From: Nocardia sp. NBC_00565
GTDB taxonomy: Bacteria > Actinomycetota > Actinomycetes > Mycobacteriales > Mycobacteriaceae
DNA length: 64,000 nucleotides
NCBI RefSeq assembly: GCF_036345915.1
Contig: NZ_CP107785.1
Location: 7,936,001-8,000,000 of the forward strand
Direction of reading: 5' to 3'
Within the stretch, counting starts at the first letter, position 1, and every line of letters starts with the position of its first letter. The translations under genes were made by a program, and so were the position numbers. This document shows positions 58,300-64,000 of this stretch, piece after piece. Under the pieces are notes generated by a model that did not search any database, had not been told where the DNA came from, and saw only the letters and a list, made by a program, of their open reading frames with translations.

Positions 58300-58618
58300 C
58301 GGTGTTATGCCCCAACTGGTTCGGGTGGTCTGTCGCGCACATGAGGGCGGTCCAGTAGTCGTCGCGGAGTGCGTTCCAGAGGTCTTCGTGGGAGGGAAGG
58401 AGGTGGCGGGCGTCGACCAGGTCGGGGTCGGTGTCGAAGAGGATGGTTCCGGGTTGGGCGTCCGGCAGTGGAGTGCGTGAGGGCAGGCGATGGGCGGGGA
58501 AGGATTCGTGGGGGAACTGCACGCGCAGGATGCGGGTGGAGCTGTGTACCAGCTGCCACACCGCTACCTTGCGGCCATCGTGGGTTCGGGTGGTCCGCAA
58601 TGCGTCTCGGCGCATCAC
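58292..58618 (-). CDS. hypothetical protein, second gene of a coupled operon
   Basis: The 108-residue protein has VAVWQLVHSSTRILRVQFPH ESFPAHRLPSRTPLPDAQPG and then DTDPDLVDARHLLPSHEDLW NALRDDYW. Strands followed by two helices are apparent. ATG 58618 overlaps the first gene's stop in a TGATG junction, and its own end overlaps the third gene by 8 bases. No family was recognised; it may be a partner of the adjacent HTH system. Confidence 0.6.
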   Translation of the reverse strand: MMRRDALRTTRTHDGRKVAVWQLVHSSTRILRVQFPHESFPAHRLPSRTPLPDAQPGTILFDTDPDLVDARHLLPSHEDLWNALRDDYWTALMCATDHPNQLGHNTDE

Positions 58619-58806
58619 GCCTCCGCACCGTTGATGCGCCCGATGCCGGGGGAATCGTCACCCCGGCACCGGGACGTTTCTGTGGGCTGGTCTGCCCATT
58701 CGGTGATGGCATCGGCGAATCTCTCGATCACCTCGGCCGGGGCACCTCGGTAGATGGCTGGCGGCCCGACGAACGGATCTCGCTGTGGAAGCTCACTTCT
58801 CGGCAT
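58615..58806 (-). CDS. hypothetical protein, first gene of a coupled operon
   Basis: ATG 58806 is chosen because GGGAGG lies 6 bases upstream; a longer frame to 58992 runs through non-coding text. The 63-residue protein reads MPRSELPQRDPFVGPPAIYR GAPAEVIERFADAITEWADQ then a hydrophilic tail. It has a single amphipathic helix. Four genes (58806 to 57749) are chained by overlaps, implying one transcript and matched dosage. They are divergent from the HTH/DUF397 pair across about 260 bases. Confidence 0.6.
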   Translation of the reverse strand: MPRSELPQRDPFVGPPAIYRGAPAEVIERFADAITEWADQPTETSRCRGDDSPGIGRINGAEA

Positions 58807-59069
58807 CTGCCGACCTCCCGAACCTCGACGATTGTTGGGTGCGCCCGGTCCCGGCACTCCTGGATGTTCTTGGGACGGAAGCGGACTGCCTGAGGGGCAA
58901 GCTGGTTGTTTCCCTACCGGCGCATAAGGCAAGAAGACACCCGCGAACTTCGGCCCGGAAGCGTAAATTGGGAATCCGAATAATTGGCCCAAATCTGCAG
59001 CAGGGCGACCGGACCGGCAGTGAAGACTTCCCGATTCGGGCGTGCGGATGAGTCCGAAAGGGGACGTCT

Positions 59070-59957
59070 TTGCCAGAAGGGGATAGCTCGATCACGCGCC
59101 GTCAACTGGGGCGATACTTGCGGGAAGCGCGAGAAGCGATGGGCATGACGCTCGAGGATGCTGCCAGGCTCATGGAATGGGGCAAGTCGAGCCTGCAGCG
59201 AATTGAGAAGGGGCAGAACCAGAAGATCCGAATCCGTGATCTCGACGGGCTGATCGAGATCTACGCGATTCCTGACGACAAGGCAGCCGGGCTACGGGGG
59301 CTTGCCCAACAGGCCGCAGAAAAGTCCTGGTGGCATGAGTTCGGCGACGTCATTCCAGCCAACTTCAGCGTGTACATGGGTTTGGAATCCGCCGCACAGA
59401 GACTTGCGAGCTACCAACCCGATCTGGTTCCAGGATTGCTTCAGACACCGGACTACATCCGAACGTTGCTTCAGACCGGTCATCCCGAATTCACCCAGGC
59501 AGAGGTCGAGGGGAACATTCAGCTCAGAGTCCGTAGGCAGCACCAGATCACACGAGCCACCAAGCCAACTGCGTTGAACGTCGTTCTGGGCGAAACTGTG
59601 TTGCACCGCGTAATAGGCGGACCTAGGGTCATGGCGGTGCAGCTCAAGCACTTGGCCGACGCAAGCACCCTCCCGAACATCGGCATACGAATCCTGCCGT
59701 TCTCCGCTGGGATGCCTAGCGGTGACCAGATCGGACCGTTCGTCATCCTGGAATTCGGGGCGGATAGCCGAGGCGAGCCGATCGAGCCGACGATCGTCTA
59801 TGCGGAGAACTTCACCGGAGATATGTATAGCGAGAAGGTCGGTATCGTTCAGCGGTACGCGCAAGCGTACGGACGCATCCAGCAAGCAGCGCTGGATGAG
59901 AGCGGCAGCAGAAATCTGTTGCGGGGCATGGCAAGGGAGTACCAGCGTGAACGTTGA
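59070..59957 (+). CDS. helix-turn-helix protein with DUF5753 (Scr1-type)
   Basis: TTG 59070 has AAAGGGG 6 bases upstream. Residues 5-70 of 295 form an XRE-type HTH (RRQLGRYLREAREAMGMTLE DAARLMEWGKSSLQRIEKGQ), and the rest is the DUF5753 domain (WHEFGDVIPANFSVYMGLES, LVPGLLQTPDYIRTLLQ, VVLGETVLHRVIGGPRVMAV QLKHL, VILEFG, VVYAENFTGDMY-like end). Many actinomycetes carry dozens of such pairs with a DUF397 partner; some act as antitoxin-like or developmental regulators. It overlaps the DUF397 gene by 11 bases. Confidence 0.9.
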   Translation: MPEGDSSITRRQLGRYLREAREAMGMTLEDAARLMEWGKSSLQRIEKGQNQKIRIRDLDGLIEIYAIPDDKAAGLRGLAQQAAEKSWWHEFGDVIPANFSVYMGLESAAQRLASYQPDLVPGLLQTPDYIRTLLQTGHPEFTQAEVEGNIQLRVRRQHQITRATKPTALNVVLGETVLHRVIGGPRVMAVQLKHLADASTLPNIGIRILPFSAGMPSGDQIGPFVILEFGADSRGEPIEPTIVYAENFTGDMYSEKVGIVQRYAQAYGRIQQAALDESGSRNLLRGMAREYQRER

Positions 59958-60153
59958 TCTATCCAGAGCCGAGTGGTTCAAGAGCAGCCGTAGCGGTGCC
60001 ACTAAGGAATGCGTGGAGGTCGCGTTCCTCGACGGAGGCATGGTCGGAGTTCGTGACTCCAAGAATCCGGCCGGTCCCGCGCTGGTTTTCACTCCTGGCG
60101 AGTGGGACGCCTTCGCCGCCGGTGTAGCCGATGGGGAGTTCGACCGGTCGTAG
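59947..60153 (+). CDS. DUF397 protein
   Basis: GTG 59947 gives 68 residues: VNVDLSRAEWFKSSRSGATK ECVEVAF, then GVRDSKNPAGPALVFTPGEW DAFAAGVADGEFD. The W-x-K-S-S-x-S, C-V-E-V, V-R-D-S-K and F-T-x-x-E-W-x-A-F motifs make this a textbook DUF397 protein. It is encoded with, and 11 bases overlapping, the DUF5753 HTH gene, and is probably its binding partner. A terminator follows 14 bases after the stop. Confidence 0.95.
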   Translation: MNVDLSRAEWFKSSRSGATKECVEVAFLDGGMVGVRDSKNPAGPALVFTPGEWDAFAAGVADGEFDRS

Positions 60154-60167
60154 ACCGTCACCCAGGA

Positions 60168-60210
60168 AGCTCCGCCCCTCGTTGATGACTCGAGGTGGCG
60201 GGGCTTTTTT
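60168..60210 (+). terminator. intrinsic terminator after the DUF397 gene
   Basis: Stem AGCTCCGCCCCTCG pairs (with two mismatches or a bulge) to CGAGGTGGCGGGGCT around a 9-base loop and is followed by six T residues, a full Rho-independent terminator. Confidence 0.9.
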
Positions 60211-60316
60211 GTTATGTCGGACGGTCGCGGGGTAGGCGATCCAGGACCAGTGCTGACGGATCTAGCGCTTCTACCTGCGTAAACAGTGCTATGTATCGCC
60301 GACGACTATGCACGTT

Positions 60317-60333
60317 TATATCGGTCCGATATA
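60317..60333. promoter_or_regulatory. palindromic operator TATATCGGTCCGATATA upstream of padR
   Basis: Perfect 8-base arms about one central base, 55 bases upstream of the padR start. PadR regulators bind AT-ended palindromes of this size. The site lies where the padR-ino1 promoter must be, so the likely reading is autorepression with control of inositol synthesis. Confidence 0.7.
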
Positions 60334-60388
60334 GTGGGAAGTCGCATCCATCGGTTAGGTCTGCACAGAAGTCAGGGGGTGACGCCCG

Positions 60389-60943
60389 ATGCTCGAGCTG
60401 GCAATTCTCGGGCTGCTCCTCGAAGCGTCCATGCACGGGTACGAGCTGCGTAAGCGGCTGACCGGGTTGCTCGGGCCGTTTCGGGCCTTCTCCTACGGGT
60501 CGCTCTATCCCACGCTGCGTCGCATGCAGACGGATGGGCTGATCGCCGAGGAGAACGTCGCGGGGGTCACTCGCCGTGCGCGACGGGTCTATCAACTGAC
60601 TCCGGCTGGGCGGGAGCGGTTCACCGAACTGCTCGCCGACACCGGACCGCAGAACTACACCGACGACGGCTTCGGCGTCCACCTGGCGTTTTTCAGCCGC
60701 ACCCCCGCGGAGGCGCGGATGCGGATTCTGGAGGGCAGGCGACGGCAGGTCGAGGAGCGCCGAGAGGGTCTGCGGGAGGCGATCAAGAAGGCCAGTGGCT
60801 CACTGGATCGCTACACCCGCCAGCTCCACCAGCTCGGTCTGGAATCAAGCGAGCGCGAAGTGCGCTGGCTCAACGAGTTGATTGCGGCGGAGCAATCGAC
60901 GAAGGCGGCACCACAGAAAGAGGGAAATATCGGCCATGAGTGA
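60389..60943 (+). CDS. PadR-family regulator
   Basis: The 184-residue protein has the PadR winged helix [52 protein letters not shown] with the wing and [13 protein letters not shown], then a C-terminal helical dimer domain (Vir_act_alpha_C) with [20 protein letters not shown]. It corresponds to Rv0047c, encoded beside ino1 in mycobacteria. The end overlaps ino1 by 8 bases, so the regulator and the enzyme are one operon. A palindrome at 60317-60333 is its probable site. Confidence 0.93.
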   Translation: MLELAILGLLLEASMHGYELRKRLTGLLGPFRAFSYGSLYPTLRRMQTDGLIAEENVAGVTRRARRVYQLTPAGRERFTELLADTGPQNYTDDGFGVHLAFFSRTPAEARMRILEGRRRQVEERREGLREAIKKASGSLDRYTRQLHQLGLESSEREVRWLNELIAAEQSTKAAPQKEGNIGHE

Positions 60944-62036
60944 AGACAAGAAGGCTGAAAACGCCAACGAAGTTCGCGTCGCCATCATCGGCGTGGGTAA
61001 CTGCGCTTCCTCGCTGGTCCAGGGCGTGCAGTACTACAAGGACGCGGACGAGACCGCGGTCGTGCCCGGCCTCATGCACGTCAAGTTCGGTAAGTACCAC
61101 GTGCGCGACGTGAAGTTCGTCGCCGCGTTCGACGTCGATGCCAAGAAGGTCGGCTTCGACCTGGCCGAGGCGATCTTCGCCAGCGAGAACAACACCATCA
61201 AGATCTCCGACGTACCGCCCAGCGATGTCGTCGTGCAGCGCGGTCCGACGCTGGACGGTATCGGCAAGTACTACGCCGAGACCATCGAGCTGTCCGAGGC
61301 CGCACCCGTCGACGTGGTGAAGGTGCTCAAGGACAACAACGTCGACGTCTTGGTCTCCTACCTGCCCGTCGGCTCCGAAGAAGCCGACAAGTTCTACGCC
61401 CAGTGCGCCCTCGACGCGAATGTCGCCTTCGTCAACGCACTGCCGGTGTTCATCGCCTCCGACCCGGTCTGGGCCGAAAAGTTCACCAAGGCAGGCGTTC
61501 CCATCGTCGGTGACGACATCAAGAGCCAGGTCGGCGCGACCATCACCCACCGCGTGATGGCCAAGCTGTTCGAGGACCGCGGCGTGCAACTGGACCGCAC
61601 CATGCAACTCAATGTCGGCGGCAACATGGACTTCAAGAACATGCTCGAACGCGAGCGCCTCGAGTCCAAGAAAATCTCCAAAACCCAGGCCGTCACCAGC
61701 AACCTGAAGAAGGAACTCGGCGCCAACGACGTGCACATCGGCCCCTCCGACCACGTCGGCTGGCTCGACGACCGCAAATGGGCCTACGTCCGGCTCGAGG
61801 GCCGCGCCTTCGGCGATGTACCACTGAACCTGGAATACAAGCTCGAGGTATGGGACTCACCGAACTCGGCGGGCATCATCATCGACGCGGTACGCGCGGC
61901 GAAGATCGCCAAGGACCGCGGCATCGGCGGACCGGTCATCCCGGCCTCGGCGTACCTGATGAAATCCCCGCCCAAGCAGCTGGCCGACGATATCGCCCGC
62001 CAGCAGCTCGAAGCATTCATCATCGGCGCGGAGTAA
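60936..62036 (+). CDS. ino1: inositol-3-phosphate synthase
   Basis: ATG 60936 gives 366 residues and the family start [20 protein letters not shown] with the NAD-binding loop G19-V-G-N-C-A-S-S. Later motifs are [47 protein letters not shown], and [19 protein letters not shown]. It converts glucose-6-phosphate to 1L-myo-inositol-1-phosphate, the entry to mycothiol, phosphatidylinositol and lipoarabinomannan. The protein is the short bacterial form, as in mycobacteria. padR precedes it with an 8-base overlap; a clear terminator follows. Confidence 0.98.
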   Translation: MSEDKKAENANEVRVAIIGVGNCASSLVQGVQYYKDADETAVVPGLMHVKFGKYHVRDVKFVAAFDVDAKKVGFDLAEAIFASENNTIKISDVPPSDVVVQRGPTLDGIGKYYAETIELSEAAPVDVVKVLKDNNVDVLVSYLPVGSEEADKFYAQCALDANVAFVNALPVFIASDPVWAEKFTKAGVPIVGDDIKSQVGATITHRVMAKLFEDRGVQLDRTMQLNVGGNMDFKNMLERERLESKKISKTQAVTSNLKKELGANDVHIGPSDHVGWLDDRKWAYVRLEGRAFGDVPLNLEYKLEVWDSPNSAGIIIDAVRAAKIAKDRGIGGPVIPASAYLMKSPPKQLADDIARQQLEAFIIGAE

Positions 62037-62055
62037 CCACTCCACGTTGCTGGGG

Positions 62056-62089
62056 AAAGCCGGGCCGGAGATCTCTTCGGCCCGGCTTT
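62056..62089 (+). terminator. intrinsic terminator after ino1
   Basis: Arms AAAGCCGGGCC and GGCCCGGCTTT, perfect over 11 bases with a 12-base loop, lie 20 bases after the ino1 stop and also 33 bases past the stop of the convergent 62122 gene, so it may serve both. Confidence 0.88.
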
Positions 62090-62121
62090 GCGGTATTCAG
62101 GCCGCGCAACTGATTACGCGC

Positions 62122-62547
62122 TCAGTCGAGCGAGACGTACACCTCGACCGACGTCGGTCCGGTGTAGCGCTCGATCTCCGCGGTGTGCGAGCGGGTGATG
62201 GTGCCCGCGCTCTCGGCCCTGCGGACCTGCGCCCATGCGGTGCGCAGCAGATCGTAAGGCTTATCGGAGACAACGAATTTCGCGTAGCGTCCGGTCGGCA
62301 CGCGGGTCAGCACGTCGCCGGCGTCCATATCGTCCATCTCGGTCACCTCGTAGCCGAGTACGGCGACGGCGTGATCGTGCTGCCCGATATAGGCCGCGAC
62401 GCGCGGCACGTTCTTATCTCGCGCCAGATACCGGTCCCAGGTGAAATTCACCAGGTCCAGGTCGCGGGCGGTTACCTCGCGTCCGGCCAGCGGGATGGTG
62501 AGTCCGGCGACCAGGCTTTCGTCCAAGGTGACAATTTCGAAGTCCAC
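62122..62547 (-). CDS. GyrI-like/AraC-effector-binding domain protein
   Basis: The 141-residue protein has the GyrI-like ligand-binding fold: MDFEIVTLDESLVAGLTIPL, NVPRVAAYIGQHDHAVAVLG YEVTEMDDM, RVPTGRYAKFVVS, and the closing TGPTSVEVYVSLD, where an acidic residue of the last strand usually contacts the ligand. It has no DNA-binding domain. Single-domain members bind amphipathic drugs or dyes and can sequester them or act as hydrolases. It follows the next gene by 8 bases; both are paralogues. Confidence 0.82.
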   Translation of the reverse strand: MDFEIVTLDESLVAGLTIPLAGREVTARDLDLVNFTWDRYLARDKNVPRVAAYIGQHDHAVAVLGYEVTEMDDMDAGDVLTRVPTGRYAKFVVSDKPYDLLRTAWAQVRRAESAGTITRSHTAEIERYTGPTSVEVYVSLD

Positions 62548-62555
62548 AGCTGTTC

Positions 62556-63014
62556 CTAACCGTCGACCGGTTCGTCTGCCAGCGCCACGAATACCTCGGC
62601 GGTGCGCGCGTCCGGATAATGTTCCACGTCACCGGTGTAGGAGCGCACGAATCGCCCGGCGGCCTCCGCGTCCCACACCGCGCGCCAGATGGTCACGATG
62701 GTGTCGCCGAGGTTGTCGCCGCTGAGCGTGAAGCGCGCGAACCGGCCCGCGGGCACCCGCGCCAGCACGTCACCGGGCAGTAGATCGGCGAGGGTGTGGC
62801 AGCGGTAGCCGACGATGTGGGTGAGGTAGGAGTTGATCTCCGGCGCGTGATCCACATACGCGGTCGTCGGCGGTCCGGGCAGCGCGCGAGCCAGGTTGCG
62901 TTTCCACGCCTCTTCGACCTTCGCGCGCCGCGGACCCTCGACCGCGAGAGCCGGGCTGCGAAGCACTGTGCCCGCCACGAGCGTCTCGGGACGGTCAACG
63001 ACATTGAAATCCAC
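62556..63014 (-). CDS. GyrI-like/AraC-effector-binding domain protein
   Basis: GTG 63014 is chosen because AGGGG lies 6 bases upstream and it gives MDFNVVDRPETLVAGTVLRS, matching the paralogue's start (MDFEIVTLDESLVAG). The 152-residue protein ends DVEHYPDARTAEVFVALADE and shows GDVLARVPAGRFARFTLSGD in the centre, in step with GDVLTRVPTGRYAKFVVSDK of the next gene. The two arose by tandem duplication and probably bind related small molecules. Upstream, 63015-63281 holds no gene that I can support. Confidence 0.8.
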   Translation of the reverse strand: MDFNVVDRPETLVAGTVLRSPALAVEGPRRAKVEEAWKRNLARALPGPPTTAYVDHAPEINSYLTHIVGYRCHTLADLLPGDVLARVPAGRFARFTLSGDNLGDTIVTIWRAVWDAEAAGRFVRSYTGDVEHYPDARTAEVFVALADEPVDG

Positions 63015-63281
63015 CGGCGTGCCCCTATGTCTAGTCTGTCTCCAATTAGCGGCGCTCCCGGGCCGCCGCATATCGTCGCTCGAGCGCTTATCCTTCCTCA
63101 TCGATCGCGCGGCGTCGGCGTCGGCCTGGTTTCGGTTACCGGCTCGTTGTACTCGGTGTGTGCGCCGATGCGACGCCGGAGGCGTTCGCTGTTCACTGTG
63201 GCAAACGATGCTGCCACGTCATCCGTTCCCATGGCCCCGGTAGGCGCACATTCACGGCGAACCTTGCGTCGGCCGAAATAC

Positions 63282-64000
63282 TCAGCCGGGTATCGGAATG
63301 CTCAATCCGGGGAAGATCTCGACTTCCTTGGGCGGCTGCGGTGCGGGCGGGATCACGATGACCGGCGCGGGCGTGGAGCCGGACGGCGGGTTCAGGATGT
63401 CGTAGCTGTCGCTGGAAGGTTTGCCCGCATCCGGCTGACTGCCCAGCGGTGCGGCCGCCGGGAACTCCTCGATCGGGGTGCCGTCGAGTGCGCCATCCAT
63501 CATCTGCTTCCAGATATCGGAGGGCAGGCCGGAGCCGTAGATGTCGGCGCCGCGCGCGGTCTGGATCGGCTCGGACTGTTCGGTGCCGACCCATACCGCG
63601 GTGGACAGCGACGGGGTGAAGCCGATCATCCACGCGTCCTTGTTCTGCTCGGTCTCGCCGAGTTGGGTGGTACCGGTCTTGGCGGCCGAGGGCCGACCGC
63701 CGGCCAGACTGTGCCCGTTGGAATACGCGGCGATCGGGATCATCGCCTCCGTGGTGTTGTCGGCGATGCCGCGCGGGATGCGCTGCTGTCCGGGCGGGAG
63801 CTGCTTACCGACCTGCTGGTCGCCTCGATCGAGCAGCACCCGGCCGTCGCCTGCCACCACCCGCTGCACGAAGTAAGGCTGCTGGTAGACACCGGAATTG
63901 GCGATCGTCGCATAGGCCGAGGCCATATCGATGGGGCGAACCAGATACTGCCCCAGCACGATGCCATTGAGCGGGCGTCCGCCGTCCTCGGTGAGCGTCT
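63282..64000 (-). CDS. bifunctional penicillin-binding protein, C-terminal part (5' end outside window)
   Basis: The frame enters from the right edge, so only about 239 residues are seen. They include GQYLVRPIDMASAYATIANS, AAKTGTTQLGETEQNKDAWM (the K-T-G motif of the transpeptidase) and YGSGLPSDIWKQMMDGALDG, then a Pro-rich tail. Residues match the C-terminal third of the PonA at 52324 closely (for example GQYQARALDMASAYATLAAS), so it is a second class A PBP. The tail is shorter. It has its own gene context and is not next to the ponA-GT87 pair. Confidence 0.93.
   Translation of the reverse strand, partial: TLTEDGGRPLNGIVLGQYLVRPIDMASAYATIANSGVYQQPYFVQRVVAGDGRVLLDRGDQQVGKQLPPGQQRIPRGIADNTTEAMIPIAAYSNGHSLAGGRPSAAKTGTTQLGETEQNKDAWMIGFTPSLSTAVWVGTEQSEPIQTARGADIYGSGLPSDIWKQMMDGALDGTPIEEFPAAAPLGSQPDAGKPSSDSYDILNPPSGSTPAPVIVIPPAPQPPKEVEIFPGLSIPIPG

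Noticed and set aside
63015..63281. Possible small gene between the GyrI-like gene and the second PBP
   Set aside because: No frame of more than 60 codons has a good start or convincing residues; taken as promoter and 3' non-coding DNA.
1..64000. tRNA, rRNA or riboswitch elements
   Set aside because: I scanned by eye for cloverleaf ends, CCA tails and rRNA-like conserved segments and saw none; a covariance-model scan would be needed to be sure.

Overview
The window reads as chromosomal DNA of a high-GC mycolic-acid actinomycete, most likely Nocardia or a close relative. The grounds are the strong G/C bias at third codon positions, a WS/DGAT acyltransferase, a cutinase-like secreted esterase, a KstR-type operator, an F420-type oxidoreductase, and a core gene order (ponA, GT87 membrane protein, rpsF-ssb-rpsR-rplI, dnaB, and padR-ino1) that matches the Rv0046c to Rv0058 neighbourhood of Mycobacterium tuberculosis. 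The genus is inferred; no rRNA gene lies in the window.

Layout. 1-11 kb is accessory metabolism: a truncated 2OG-Fe(II) oxygenase, a GntR regulator, DoxX-like, SDR, nitronate monooxygenase with a KstR-like site, WS/DGAT, an EamA exporter, an ArsC-like phosphatase and a cutinase, with several decayed genes (an SGNH hydrolase start and a methyltransferase lacking its SAM-binding core). 11-12.5 kb is a scar of a Tn7-like element: a broken TnsA endonuclease gene and a run of TCTCA...GGCCA end repeats. 12.7-25.7 kb is an orphan type VII secretion effector locus on the minus strand, without secretion machinery genes. It starts with small WXG100-like proteins, passes a YbaB-like and a T7SS-associated protein, and ends in one uninterrupted 2477-codon frame. 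That frame holds a WXG100-like N-terminus and three successive toxin-type domains (an unnamed HELAE domain, an ADP-ribosyltransferase and a papain-fold deamidase). Immediately after each toxin domain a small protein gene, probably immunity, is nested in the +1 frame of the same strand. TY-Chap and DUF6301 genes follow. This is the most unusual feature of the window.

26.7-32.2 kb is the replication/ribosome core: dnaB with two inteins (one class 3 mini-intein in the P-loop and one LAGLIDADG intein), a 680-base spacer with DnaA-box-like sites, then rplI, rpsR, ssb and rpsF. 32.4-52.3 kb lies between two GT87 mannosyltransferase-like genes and is a tellurium-resistance-type (Ter) stress island: DUF475/TerC-like protein, TerD, a helical protein, a CitE-like lyase, a phosphoribosyltransferase-StiP fusion, a HAD phosphatase, three AIM24 proteins and two multi-domain TerD proteins. 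A CGNR regulator/EamA pair and a MerR/LLM pair are inserted.

52.3-64 kb resumes the core: ponA, DUF5318, two DUF1707 membrane proteins, an HTH/DUF397 pair divergent from a tightly coupled four-gene operon of unknown function, padR-ino1 with a clear palindromic operator, two GyrI-like ligand-binding proteins, and the C-terminal part of a second bifunctional penicillin-binding protein running off the end. All functional statements rest on motifs and recalled families; no searches were run.
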